Origin: Reticulascus tulasneorum
Taxonomy: Eukaryota; Ascomycota; Sordariomycetes; Glomerellales; Reticulascaceae
Reading direction: 5' to 3'
Assembly (NCBI GenBank): GCA_001557505.1
Contig: LSAX01000001.1
Span: 434,001-498,000, forward strand
Length of the DNA: 64,000 nt
Below, piece by piece: positions 1 through 12,134 of this stretch. The position numbers and the translations under genes were made by a program. The notes under the pieces are model-generated. The model did not search any database, was not told the origin of the DNA, and saw only the letters and a program-made list of their open reading frames with translations. The number at the start of each line of letters is the position of its first letter. The first letter of the stretch is position 1.

Positions 1-3000
1 TGTGTCTGTAATGAGGTATAGCAGTCAAATGTCTGTCTAGAATTCTGTTTCCATAACCGACTTCTTATACTTTTTGACTAACTACTTATTTTAGGTATAG
101 TTAACATTTTTGTGGTACCAGACGGAAGCCAAGGCTACGAGCTCGCATCTGTCATCCCTCCATATTCGCAAACCCCCATGTTTCGAAGAGTTTCGACGGT
201 CAAGTTCTTTGCTGGCGCGCGTCGACGCATTCTACGGGAAACTCAAGCCGAATGTCACCGCGGACATATCTCGCTTCTATCGAGGGCGTATCCCCTAAGC
301 ACCAGGCATATATGGGCCACGTGTGCTAGAACCGCAACACCCTTTCGCTGATGCAGGTTAGATCGGCGCGGACCACGCCCGGGACCTGCTCCGCGACAAA
401 CTGCTTCCCGTTCCCTCGACGCCAATTGGTGAGGAAGTCAGTGCCGGTGATCCCGAGAGAGAAAGGAGGTGACGTCTAAAACGCCACAAAAGCGCCACAA
501 CTATAATCACCTACTGGGCGGTGTAAAGATCTATTTCGGATCCATCTACAGATACGATGGCTATGCCCTCTACCTCTGAAGATTGTCCCTATTTCGGTGG
601 CGAGGGAGGACGACGAGGAGGAGGAATGGCAAGGTGTAGTGGAAGGAAGTATCACAAGGACGCTGACTGCCTTACTACTTGTACAGTATATTCCATGTTT
701 GTTTGTAAGTCGAATACTCCCAGGGAGCCCACAGGGCCCTTGCTCTCCTCTAACAGATTATCTACACGTGAAGATAGAAGTTGTGTTACACAGCCGTGAG
801 ACGCTGAGGCCACATACTTATCAATACCTCAAGTTATTAGTTAATTTCTCTACACATTTTGTACAGCTTGTACCCTATTTCTCTATCTAATTGGCTCTCG
901 CCAACGCCATAAGTAACACGCTTACGAACAAACAGGGGGTCCATTGTAAGCACAAATGACCCAAATCGATATTACGTGAGGCCATCATGGGGGTTGTTGA
1001 ACAAGTAGGTAACGGTGGTCAGCGGAAGTAATTGTGCTATGAGTAACCGCACTGGCCTAGAGATATGGATTTTAGACCAGCCGCTTCGCGACACGGCCCC
1101 GACGTTAGATGGAAACATCAACAGCAACTAAGGTAGGCTGAATATCTGGGGCTTGATTGGCTTGGTGGGCGCGTTCATGAGTCTCAGAGCTTAGTACTAG
1201 GACTATCCAATCCGAAGTCGGCTTTCACGGGTCCCCTTCAAGGGCCGGGTTACTTCAATTAATTAGAGTCCGCCACGGTCCGTGCCTAGGCTACGGGACG
1301 CGCCTACGAGACGCGGATATCGGCACGCGGCCTCAGGTCAGCTGTTAGATAAGTTGACTTCCCCCACGTGTAAGACAGGCCACCTGCCTACATCCTCATC
1401 ATGGAATCTTCAGTAACATTTTTCTCTGCAACCACAGGTCTGAATCTTACAAATTTCATATCCTCAGCCTCCAGTAAGCGTCAGGAGGCCGAAATTCCGA
1501 GTCTTGGCCATCCTGTTCACTTTCCATACTCTGACCGATCTTACAAATTTCCCGAAATAGTGCCTGCGAGTCTTCACACACCAGAGACTGTCAATACTGG
1601 GCGTGCTGCATTTGTAGGGAGACTTGCTCTTGCCTAATAGACATGACGTCGCTGTTGTCAGCTCAGGTGCTGATTCTCGTATGCCGCAGCAGAGTACACT
1701 ATGAATAGGTGCTTCCAACTGCTGGTACCGAGAATGCCGGAAATGGCTATCGTGCAGTGATTCCAATTAAATTTCTGGCCGCAGTGGCTTGGGAAGTTAG
1801 TTTCGGCAGCAAGGAACTGCACCTAGTATCACGACTAGATTTACAGTACAATATCTTTGCATAGAAGATATTAGCTTACCGTAATCTAGAGGAGTTGGCA
1901 GAAATCATGCACATCCGAACTTTTTTCAGAGCTGTCTTGTTGTGAACAACTCACCTTGAAGCGTGCTTGCGACTGGCCCTCTTCCAAACTCTAAATATCC
2001 CTTTAATCTATGCCACGAGCACTAATCGAACTAGACCAGCCCGCAAAGAGTACGCGAGTGTCCCACCAACAGATGCAGATACACACAGGATAGTATTCCC
2101 TGCATCCTTCGTGGTCGCCGAGAGATGCAACACCGACACGGCATTTACTCTAACTCCGCCATGAATCAGTATCATCAATTTGCCAGGGAACTCAGCCAGG
2201 CCTAGGCGATGGCGGCAGATTGCCGTGCCAAAAATGTTCATTCTCGTAAGGTAAAGCAGTATGTGGCCTAGTACTGCTATAACAATAACAGACCCAAGCC
2301 AAGCGGTCACTCGGCAGCAGCCGCGACCAGGGTACAATTTTGAATGCCAGATGCTTGAACTGCCGATAACGAGTAGTTGTCGGCGGCCCGAGGTCCACGA
2401 GTACGTCGTGCCGTACCTCCGCCACGTGCTAACTTCCCCGGCTGCCCGCTGACCAGAGACCGCTTGCTCAGTAGGACATAGCTAGGCATACAGCGCAGAT
2501 CGGCAACTCAAGGTTATCTAGGAGAGGATCTTGCGTTGAAGTTGAAGTTGAAGTCGGGCGTCGGTTCTTGGCACCCGAGGGAATAAGCCTTTACGCATTT
2601 TGAGACTAGGGGGTAAAACTCCGCACAGGAATACGCACGAAGGTTACGGGCCCGCTCTTGCCCATTACCGGAGAAGAATACACCATCGTGAAGGTGGACC
2701 GAGTAGTGCAGGCGTTCGAAGACACATGCTCCATGCCAGAAAACGCGGCCGAATCCGTCTCGATGAACCGGTACCCCGACATAAGCCACTTTCCCGTCAT
2801 CAAAGCCAGCAGCGGCAGCTGGGTGCAGTGGGTTTAGGACAGCATATCAGTAATACTCTCTCCATCAGTTACCCTAGAGGACAATTATAGTTAATCAGTT
2901 GTAATAAGCAACTTAGCAGGTAGCTCTATACTGATGCCACTATGCACGAGGGTGAGACCCCGCCGGTTAGCCCTCCCTGTCCACTTAATAGCATAAGATC

Positions 3001-3833
3001 TCAGGCATGTATCTTTCGAGTATTAGGCTAATCAAAAGGTGATACAAATATTGCGGCAGACGGGGATAAAAATATGCCCGAGGCCTTCAATCCCTCGTTA
3101 TCGAGGAGTCGACAAAACCGTATCCCATAAGTATCATTAACCGGAAATCTTTCGGCATTGCGCTACCTCTACCACAATCATAGTCTGTCTAGTTTTAATG
3201 GTAACTGACCGAAAATCTGCTAGAGACCGTTATTTACTAACTATTCTTCATATCCCATTGATCTAACATCTAACACAAATACAAAGGGGCGGGAAACGGC
3301 TAAAACGAACAATTACATACAGGTAGCGCGAACTTGCATTTGGTCAATCTTTAATGTCTAATCACAAATAACATCTAAGAACACTGATCTCCGGAGCTCT
3401 CTCGGAATTGGATTTTGGCCCATCCTTCGTCAGGTCCCGATTCGAGGGATGCGAGTACCTACTCGGCAGCTTGATTAAAAGAGCTCGAGCGTTTTGGCGA
3501 ATGACGCCATAACAAACACCCTGACGATACCGGCTCTTCTAGATTCGTAACCTAATTATATCAGGAACGGCATCATATCATCAACCAGGTGTGCGTCATG
3601 CATAGCATCGCCGATCAATCTTCGGCTGCTCCAAAACCCCGCTGCGTATCCATAACCGTAAGTGGCGCGGCAGTTTCCTTATATATTCAAGTGAATCCAG
3701 ACACCTTGGGTAGTTCAGTTCAGCAGTTTCTTTCCAGGTCAGTCAAACAGCTATAATAGCATCTTCCGAACAGAACGGCCATACAACTATTCTACATCCA
3801 CTTCGATAAACTATTCACCAAGTCCGATTTGTC
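1..3833. other. Gene-poor flank, no supportable complete gene
   Basis: No reading frame here is long, has recognisable domains, or joins across plausible introns, apart from the relic listed at 2604-2836. Parts, especially about 2880-3600, are rich in TA steps and stop codons. That is what remains of repeats mutated by RIP in ascomycetes look like, but no transposon ends, long terminal repeats or transposase motifs were seen. The last 200 bases (TATA-like tatatatt near 3680, pyrimidine-rich stretches near 3720) probably hold the promoter of the formaldehyde-activating gene that follows. Confidence 0.5.
2604..2836 (+). pseudogene. Coding-like relic, possibly from a family III CoA-transferase
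   Basis: A short open stretch in one frame (about 66 residues before a TAG) reads like real protein, with phrases such as ITGEEYTIVKVDRVVQAFED and MNRYPDISHFPVIKASSGSW. It has no start codon, begins just after a stop, ends after WVQW and connects to nothing on either side. The phrase pattern reminds me of fungal CaiB/BaiF-type CoA-transferases, but this is from memory and weak. The best reading is a fragment left by gene decay or rearrangement. Confidence 0.3.
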
Positions 3834-4409
3834 ATGGCCCCCTCTCTTCATCCTCTCCTCGACAATGGCATTGCCAAGGGAGATGCTGATTTCCCCGGGG
3901 GAACAATCCACTGTCATTGTACAGCCAACCCGGTTGAGGTAACGCTTGGCTCCAACGTCCTTCACAACCACGCCTGTGGCTGCTCCAAGTGTTGGAAGCC
4001 AAAAGGGGCGCTCTTCGCTGTCATTGCCGTCATTCCACGAGACAAGGTTATCCTCACGGCCAACGAACATAAGGTAGCCGTTGTAGACCCAGACGCCGTT
4101 ATTCTAAGAAACGCCTGCAAAGAATGTGGCGTGCACTTGTTCGGTCGCATTGAAAAGCCCCACGCATTCAAGGGACTGGACTTTGTCCATGTTGAGTTAT
4201 CTGACGACAAAGGATGGCAGGAGCCTCAATTTGCAGCCTTTGTCTCATCTGTTATTGAACAGGGGTTCAATCCCAAGGATATGGACGGAGTACGGGCTGC
4301 GTTCAAGAAGATCGGGCTGGAAGCCTACGATGCTCTAAACCCACCGCTTATGGATGCTCTGGCAACTTTCACGGCGCAGCAATCTGACGCTTTACCTAAA
4401 GAGCTTTAA
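3834..4409 (+). CDS. S-(hydroxymethyl)glutathione synthase (GFA, formaldehyde-activating)
   Basis: A single-exon gene of 191 residues, the usual length for the fungal enzyme. It belongs to the GFA/CENP-V zinc-fold family, which promotes joining of formaldehyde and glutathione ahead of the glutathione-dependent formaldehyde dehydrogenase in cytosolic detoxification. The zinc-binding cysteines are visible: C27 and C29 (HCHC), C48, C50 and C53 (CGCSKC), then C95 and C98 (CKEC). The phrase [16 protein letters not shown] is characteristic of this subgroup rather than of generic GFA proteins. The first ATG in the frame is used, preceded by a pyrimidine-rich leader. The gene converges on the chitinase gene, with 355 bases between the two stop codons. 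Confidence 0.9.
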   Translation: MAPSLHPLLDNGIAKGDADFPGGTIHCHCTANPVEVTLGSNVLHNHACGCSKCWKPKGALFAVIAVIPRDKVILTANEHKVAVVDPDAVILRNACKECGVHLFGRIEKPHAFKGLDFVHVELSDDKGWQEPQFAAFVSSVIEQGFNPKDMDGVRAAFKKIGLEAYDALNPPLMDALATFTAQQSDALPKEL

Positions 4410-4764
4410 TAGGTATATTAAATGTGGGAAGAGCATAAGGTTTGGCGAAACTGTGGGAAATGGAACAACATTTTATGATTGTAAAGAACAAAAGTCGTTA
4501 GCCAGTAATGTAAGTGCCCGAAGCCGAAGGGCCTTTGACGCTGAAATTTACATCATGGCACCTACGTTCTTTCTAAATTCTAAATGTGATAGAAAATAGC
4601 AAGATGGATAGAGTAATGAATGTCTTGCCAAATGATAGCAAAGTCCCAAATATACCCCATCTTTTACATTTCCAGTAACTTAGATAAAAACACACCTTAG
4701 CTGAACCCCCAAGTAAACACGTCCTCTCGTCACACTCATGAGACAGGTTCTCCCTCGCTCAAAG
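4410..4764. other. Convergent 3' intergenic region
   Basis: This AT-rich spacer lies between two stop codons of convergent genes. It probably holds both polyadenylation regions. No further gene is seen. Confidence 0.5.
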
Positions 4765-7700
4765 TCACGATTTCACTACATAGTTCCACCCATAAACTTG
4801 CTCGTGGTTTAAGCCGCTCATAGGATAACCAACATCATCAAACATGCGGCGCGTAAGGCGTGCCGGATGCACACACACCTTGGCTTTGATGTTGTCAACT
4901 TTGCTAAGTGACCCACTGATCCTGTCGCCAAGCTGCTTGACTTGCCCAGGTGCCATGTCAACGCGCTTAGTCGCAGCTTTGCCGATCTTTACGGCATCCA
5001 TAACCGCCAGAGGCGTTAGGACGAGGCCCATAATGCCCAGGGCAACATTATCCTTATCGTCAACCATGGAATAGATGTCAGTAACAATCTCACCCAGTGT
5101 GCCCAGGATGGCAATAATACGTCCAATGCCGGCGAGCGCAGCGATTGTTCCAGCAATCTCGCCAACTATGGGTATAAAAAAGAGGATAGCGGAGAGAAAT
5201 GCTAGAATGATGCTCTTGCGTTTCTGTTCATCCCATTTGTCGACTATATCATCGATATCAGTCATCTGTTTCACGGCGTCTTGAACAATAAAAACTGGCA
5301 GAGCGATAGCATCGACCAGCTCGCTATCATCGCCGGGGTAGGCTTGATAGTCCAGCATTTCCACCAAGCTGCCCATGTCTGGAGCTAGATTTTTTAGACT
5401 GTCGTAGCCTCCGCTTAGAACCGATTTGGGGTCTAAGACGTCATCACGGCTGTAGCCACGCACGACGGGGTAGTTAAAATCATGGTCAGTGTTCTCACAG
5501 ATGTCTTGGTTTGGGTTGCATGGACGTCGGCGGACTGTTTGGAACGTGATGTCTTCCTGCTTGATGCCGGTGCTGGCGTATAGCTCTGCCCAGAAGGGAT
5601 CCTGCTTATCAGGTTTCAGATGCCAGTAGACTGTGTCGAGGTAACCGCCAATCCCCTCCGCTCCGGAGCGCAGCGAGAAATCTGGCGAACATGGGCCCGT
5701 TATGTTCCTCCAGCGCGTATTGAATGGCCCGCAGAATACTTCCGGACGGTTGCTGCAACCGCTAGACCAACCGTCGTCATACTCCTCGCAGTATCGACAT
5801 GCGCCGTTCAGGTCGTGTGTTTGGGCATTGCAGCGTCTGCAGGACTGGACCTCTTCCGTCACGTCGCAAGAGAAATAATCATTCCCGTGATCATGCATAA
5901 ACGTATCCACAGCCGCCTGCCCACTGGCGACCACAGCGTCCGCATATGTCTTGAACTTCCGGTCGTATCCGCCCGCCACGAGGTTATCGTAGTCTTTCAT
6001 GGAGTTGACGTGTATTTTTCTCAGGATTGCGATCATGTATCGATTCCTACAGTGCTCTGGAACACGATCGCCAGCGTTGGCGAGCTCGTCCAGAGTGTCG
6101 TACGATTCGAGACAGGCCACGAGATGAGGCGGCCAATTATCTCCATCAGAGTCTTCGACATCACCCAATGGATCGATGAAATCATCGTCGGTGTAATCCT
6201 GGAGATCAACAGCCCAGTCGATTGTACCTGCAAATTTTAAATTCTGGTACACCTCGCGCCGAATCTTTTTCGTATTTGGAGTCATGTAGGCAACCCATTC
6301 TGTATCCGCATACACCAAAATATCTGAGCCGGACTCATCGTCATAGAATGCCCGGACCGGGTCTCCTGAATTAATGATTTCGGCGATCTCTGCATTCGAG
6401 ATATAGCCAGCGGTTCCTGTACAGACTCCCGGTGCCGCGTTAGAGTTAAGCCGGTCGCCGGTAAACGTACACCTGGGGCCGGCACAGCCAGCCTGTGCCA
6501 TTTTGAAACTGCGCCCATAGCTAGACTCACCCACAAAGATTTTATTAGTAGGCACTCCAGCCTTAGTAACTGTTCTGCCTGTCAGATTCCTGGTCTCATG
6601 CTTGTGTTACGCTGAACTTCTGGAGAGGTCGCTACGTAAAACGGCCGAGCTTGAACAAGAGATAAACTTACTCATTGACAGAGTGATAAGTGTTTCAGTT
6701 ATGTTAACGTGGCTTCGGAGACAGTTGCCAGTAGGGCAGCCTTCCATGGAAAACTGATTTCCTGCGTCCCACTGGCCGTGCAGATCATAGGTCATGTAGA
6801 CGATGTAGTCGAGCTGCGTCGCCATAGAAGCGATTGGAAACGACTTTAGGTACCAATAGGAGGCTGGAGCGGCAATGGACATGGATTTCCCCGTGGGTAA
6901 CTGACTTCTCATGGTAGTTAAGAACTTAAGGTAATTAGGGCCGTCAGACGCCTGTCCTGGCGGAGTGCCTGGGATGTCGGCCGCCTAAAGTGTCCGGAGA
7001 CGAATTAGTTTCAATCACAGTCTCTGGATGGCGCGTAATGCCTTGAGCATGGTACTTACACCAGGATACTCCCAATCGAAGTCCACACCATCAATTCCCT
7101 CGTCGGCCACAAATTTAGCAATGTTCTTGGCAAATGTGGCTCGGTTGGCGGGAGCCATTGCTTGACGTAGCACGTCATATGTTTCTGGTTCTGTCGAGTA
7201 TCCCCAGCCACCAAAGGAGATAACCCGCTTGACACGAAGCGATTTGAATTTGCCCCACTGGTTATAGTCATCGACAATCTTGACTGTCCAGTCGGCTGCG
7301 TTGATCGATGCGAATGCCCAATGAATGTGCGTATATGAACCGTCGGTATTGGCATGGCTTACAGACATTTTGAGACATGAACGGCCAAAATTCCATGTTT
7401 CGTAGTAGCCCACGCGTTGGAAGCTGGTGGGACCTTGGTCATTGTTCTTGATGTCGTGACCGCAGTTTGAGACGCAGCCATTCTGGATTGTGGAAGTACC
7501 GGGAGATGGTCCTGGTTTATAGATACAGAATTCATCATTGATGCCACACTGACCCCAGACATTGCAGCACACATTCAAAGGGCATGGATTAATCTCAGAA
7601 AGCTGTGTACCATCGGTAGGCCGCTTTGAGCCTGGCTTCGTGGGACCACAGACAGCGTTTGGGATCGGGAACGGCATTGGTGGACTGGGATATTGTAAGC

Positions 7701-9135
7701 GTTAGCTTGATCTGGTCCTAATAAAATGATTTGTAATAGAACAAAGCCAAATGTCCTTGAGGAGGAGAAAGGGGAAAAGGGAGACCTACGACCCTGTGGA
7801 AAGACAAATGTTTGTACTTGCCAGCAACTTATTGCATCCATACCACCCCCAAGTCAGGCCGTTGTTGAACGATTCGACCTGGGCAGTCGTTAGGCCACGG
7901 GCCGCAGCGATCTGCGAACAAGTATCTCCAGCGGCCACAGCGTAGGTGAAACATGTCCCATCCGAATTTGGTTTCGGCGTAATATCAGGGAGAGTGCCGG
8001 CCGAACAGCAGACACGCTGCCCAGGGACTAAGGCTGAGCACAGTGTCGGGGATGGGTTGTATTCAGTGAACTTTGCCGGCGTGATGCCGCAGCGGGAGGC
8101 CAAAAGTGCGCATCCGTCGCCTGATACAACGGTAGTAGTGCTACAGTCGGCGCGGGCCACTATGCTCCCGTGCGGAGGCTGATGATCCAACCCCCGAAGA
8201 TCGTTCCGCACGGTAATGTTTGTAGTGGAAATATTCGTGGCGATGCCTAGATCGGTGTTCGACTCCCAAATGAGAAGGTTTCTTAGGTGGCTCTGGGAGT
8301 TGAGCACTGCAACGCAGTCAGCGCTGGCCCAAGTTTTGACTGCGTCCTGTACAGTGCTCATATCACGACTGATGACCACGCCGAAAATATGGTCTGCATT
8401 GCGGCCAGAACCGCAGAGTTGGGCCAAAGAGATAACTTCTGAAGTTCTAGCCCTTTTGATGGCTTCAAATACATATGAAACTGTGTCTCTGCCGAGCGAG
8501 CGGCCAATATACAACCCTGCAATGATTCCTTGACTGTAGCTGAACATGAATTGCGAGTCGCAGCTGATCTCGTCGTGGAAGTAGTCTTGCAGGCGATCCA
8601 GGGCTGTATGGACAGGAGTCTCAGTGACCAAAGTTAAGCCAACGTTGGCGAATTGCAAAGACGCTGCGGTTTCGTGGATCTTGGAGACACCGCAAGTGCC
8701 TGCTTGTGACACTGCACGTCTTCTGAGCTCGCTGCGTTTGATTGTAGCAGAACTCTCACTGGTTGTTACACCGAAGAGTGCATTGACGAGAGTGTCTGGA
8801 TCTCCGCCCTCGGTACAAATACGGATCTTGGTCGGTGTATTCGGGTCAGTGACAGAATTGTGGAGGGCAAAGTCAAAGAGCATAGGTTCATCGCAATATG
8901 CGAGCCGGTGAAACGATGAGTAAATGGTCCAGTTGCGTGACGGATTATCTCCGCAGGCAAGAGGGCAAGGATGAAGGTCTGTGTAGTAAGAAGTGATACT
9001 ATCAACACCATTCATGTCGCCATCATCGGTCGTATTGGCCACGTAAGGGTTGCTTGCAGCTTGTATCTGGGGGAGGAGTAGTATGCGCACGACAACATTT
9101 GCAGCAGTCGCCCAAGAGCTGAACATGCTGCGCAT
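4765..9135 (-). CDS. Secreted group C chitinase (LysM, ChtBD1, GH18; killer-toxin alpha-like)
   Basis: Four exons join cleanly: 9135-7790, 7684-7060, 6984-6672, 6569-4765, giving about 1362 residues. All three introns have GT-AG ends. The first in-frame ATG is at 9135. The N-terminus has a hydrophobic signal-like stretch, then a killer-toxin-type region. Two LysM modules follow near residues 330-385 and 395-445, then a cysteine-rich ChtBD1 module (CCNVWGQCG). The GH18 domain carries an intact DGVDFDWE signature with catalytic Glu at about 654. The long cysteine-rich C-terminal half has two hydrophobic segments (SIILAFLSAILFFIPIVGEI and a second after TLGEIVTDIYSMVDDKDN). This layout is that of fungal subgroup C chitinases, related to the alpha/beta subunit of yeast killer toxins, which bind and cleave chitin. 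Roles in attack on other fungi or in wall remodelling are inferred. Confidence 0.88.
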
Positions 9136-10660
9136 GTCGTAGACTATGACGAGCAATAAATGTCGAAGGTAATGAGAAAATCCGAGCTTGTTTTAGCGGG
9201 TAAAAGCGTAGAGAGCGCGCCACAGGAATTGCGTTCAAGTGACCAGAGTCGTTCATGTCAAGGAAAAGTACAGTTATATCAAAGCAGAGACTTGCGAGGG
9301 CCCAGCAGCAGAGTTTTTAACAGTTAAGTGAGTCAAGCTCAAATCGACCAGGGCAAAGTATTGGTACAGATTAATTCAAGGTCAGAATCCATAACATACG
9401 AGATCAACATCGAGGGGCTGTCTGACAGAATTATTCAGGGGTTTGCATCTCAGCTTGTCCAAAGATATTGTCAATCTGATCTTCGGTTTAACTTGAGCTG
9501 TAATTCGAAGACCCCATCATTAGGCGCCAGGCACAGTCCTTGCTTTCAGTCCGACTCGCCCCGACTGTAAGCTTCCCCTTAGGGAAGAGATGCCTTTAGT
9601 AGGACCTATTCGTATTCAGCTACTATAGTTCAAGTAGCTGTTATTGAGTGAGTTCCCGGGTTGGTTTCAAGCAGGTTAGGGGGACATGCAAGGCTTGGAG
9701 GCGTGGGCAATAAACCTCACGTCAGCCTGCAGTGTTAGGTTGGTTGCGGCCATTGGCTTAGAGATAGGGTACTTGAAATCAATAAAATAAATCGAACAAT
9801 TATGAAGCAGATCAGTAATCAGAGTCTAAGCTGAAAGGTTGAGACGGACACGGAGTGCGTCAGCAAGAATCATGTGGCGGCCGCCGTCTTATTGCTTTGC
9901 CTCGAAATATAATGTCTCGGGACAAATTTTGTTTTTGATTGGTCCCTTCTGTTTCGCTGGGGCTATACTTGCTCGGACAGAGGATAAGGAGGACAGAAAT
10001 CGCTGAGTGGTCTTGAACCATAATACCTAAGGTACCTCGTGTTTCTTGCCAACTTTTGACTGGAGCTGCCAGACAAGGGGAAAGATCTATTAACAGCAGC
10101 TCGTAATTGAAGTAACATTCGAGTGTTGGTAAGGTCGCAAGCTCGGCCCTTCACATGCACAGCTGATCCTGGCAGTCAGCAGCTTAACCCCCAATTTGAA
10201 CGCGCTCGCGGTTCCATCTGCGAGGTACAGGTACAAATGGGACTCTACTGTTATGAAAACCGGAAACTAGAGCATTTATCCCAGCAAGTAGTGCTTCTAG
10301 CGTTCTTTTCAGTCCAGTGTTAAGGCGCAATGCTACCTGTAGTTGCTTGAGATTATGGCGAACATATTGGTTAACATTGAAGTTGTAGAACAGGGACGTC
10401 TGATTTTGTTTCCCCAAACTCACCATTGGTAGGCTCAGACAACTCCTTGACCACCTTTGTATCTTACATTACTACCATGCCTCAGTGCCCTCCCATTTAC
10501 TTATAATATAATGGGCAACGGAGCTCGACCTGTTCAAACAGCCCTTGACTCTTCAGGGTTATTGTCACTCCGCCGACGGTAAATGTAAAGTCTGACGACT
10601 TTTGCCAACTTCTATCTTTCTTCATACTGAATTCATGTGCTCCGAGAATAGCAGTCAACC
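9136..10660. other. Gene-free divergent intergenic region (1.5 kb)
   Basis: The region lies between two divergently transcribed genes for secreted proteins, the chitinase and the 309-residue protein. Short frames exist on both strands, but none has recognisable protein character. It presumably holds both promoters. A shared control region is possible but not shown. Confidence 0.5.
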
Positions 10661-11666
10661 ATGAAAGTATTTCAAGTTTTAGTCTTGCTCTTCTGCTTCT
10701 CGGCACCGAGCTGGGCATACGGAAAACGTGGCGCCGCAGAACGGTGAGTATTGTTTCCCGCCACTCAGTATTCAGTTAAATGGATTATCTGGCTGACATA
10801 TTTCACAAACGTTGTCTAGAGCTCTTTACTACATGATATATCTACAAGAAGAGATTTTCGACAATCCCAATCAGCTTTCTGTGGCGCCAGGCTGCCTAGG
10901 TGGACGGACTGGCATGAGAGGACAACCCGGACGATGTACTCTGCCGGAGCTTGTACATTACATCTGGAAAGAGGATCCAACTTTCAAAAATGTCATGAAA
11001 CCCGATCCGGCTCAGGTTCAGTGGCCAAAGGGGGCAACAAATACAGCTCTGACATCTAATGACCTGGTACCGGACAAGTGGATGAGTTGGATTTACACTA
11101 ACGCTAGGTTGCGTATTGATGGAAAGACATTGCCACTCCCCGGACGCGGATACACAGGAAACTTGGATGCTACGCTTCTGGTGCCCGGCGGGCAGCACAC
11201 CTATTTCTCAGCGCTAGCTGAGATGGGCCACCTGTCGAAGAGGGCTGGTGACGAATTCACCAGAGTCCGCGATAGTCTCTCGCCAAACCAATCGAGATTT
11301 TTTGAAACTGCCCTAAGTAAAGCCAAAATGGCAGCTACAATCTGCTACGAACTGCGAATAAAGGATAAATGGGATGCTTTTTGGGACGCGGGCAAGGGAA
11401 AGGCTGCTGATGTGTTGGGATTTCCTACGGTCAAGACGATTGTTGCCCCCTCAGATGCTGTTTCTGGTGCTGTCGGTGGCTCCTGGCAAGAAATCGACAC
11501 CAAAGCCACGATTGAGAAGCTCATGGCTGATGAAAACTTGTCTTGGGACGTCGCCAAGGGCAAATTCGAGGGTAAATGGCTGTCTATCACCGGCTCAAAG
11601 ATCTGGAGAGATCACGACGCGGCCCTGGAGTCTACTCGTATGGTTACAGTAGCCTTAGGCTGTTAG
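10661..11666 (+). CDS. Secreted protein of unknown function, 309 residues
   Basis: Exon 1 (10661-10743) encodes a signal peptide, MKVFQVLVLLFCFSAPSWA, followed by a dibasic KR. A 76-nt intron (GTGAGT to CTAG) joins in frame to exon 2 (10820-11666). The mature protein is soluble-looking and has few cysteines, among them CLGG, GRCTLPEL, ATICYEL and the final C. It has no transmembrane segment. An aromatic-rich region (ELVHYIWKEDPTF) and an AKMAATICYEL helix are conserved-looking, but I do not recognise the family. It is divergent from the chitinase gene with a 1.5 kb spacer, so co-expression is possible. It could be a secreted enzyme or an effector. The splice join is well supported because the second exon has no ATG until well inside the domain. 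Confidence 0.75.
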
Positions 11667-12134
11667 CATGATTGAATAGGGAATATGCTGTGGATGTTGG
11701 GTATGCGTTGTAGTTTGTCGTATTAGATCCCGTTTGCATTCGCACATGTAAAAGAATACAGATTATCTTGCCGTGGGTTTCTCTTCTTCGTTTTCTTTTT
11801 GTTTACTCATCCCTGCTACTTAATGCTTACAAGCTTTCATCTCCCTATAATTATGTAAGCTAATTATGGGATTAACGACCCGCCCATGAAAATTCAAGGT
11901 ACCGCATACATAGGTACCTAGGCTACATATATTGGAATAAGCCGCGCAGGTAAAAACCTATCGATGTTCCTCATGGGCTTCCTCCCCCTTTTTCTTAATC
12001 CCGTCATCTCCAAGACTCCAATATCGCATACCCTGGCGAAGAAAATTATCATTTGGTTCTTTTTACTTTCCATTTTGGGTTCCCCCGTGCCTAAGAACCC
12101 CCAATGAACACGATTACTAAATACATCGTCGACG
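11667..12134. other. Intergenic region
   Basis: This holds the 3' end of the secreted-protein gene and the leader of the F-box gene. It includes the recurring motif ggtacctaggc near 11915. No gene is seen. Confidence 0.45.

Noticed and set aside
5620..6240. 206-codon plus-strand frame inside the chitinase
   Set aside because: It is antisense to the last chitinase exon, has no family features, and its codons mirror the real gene.
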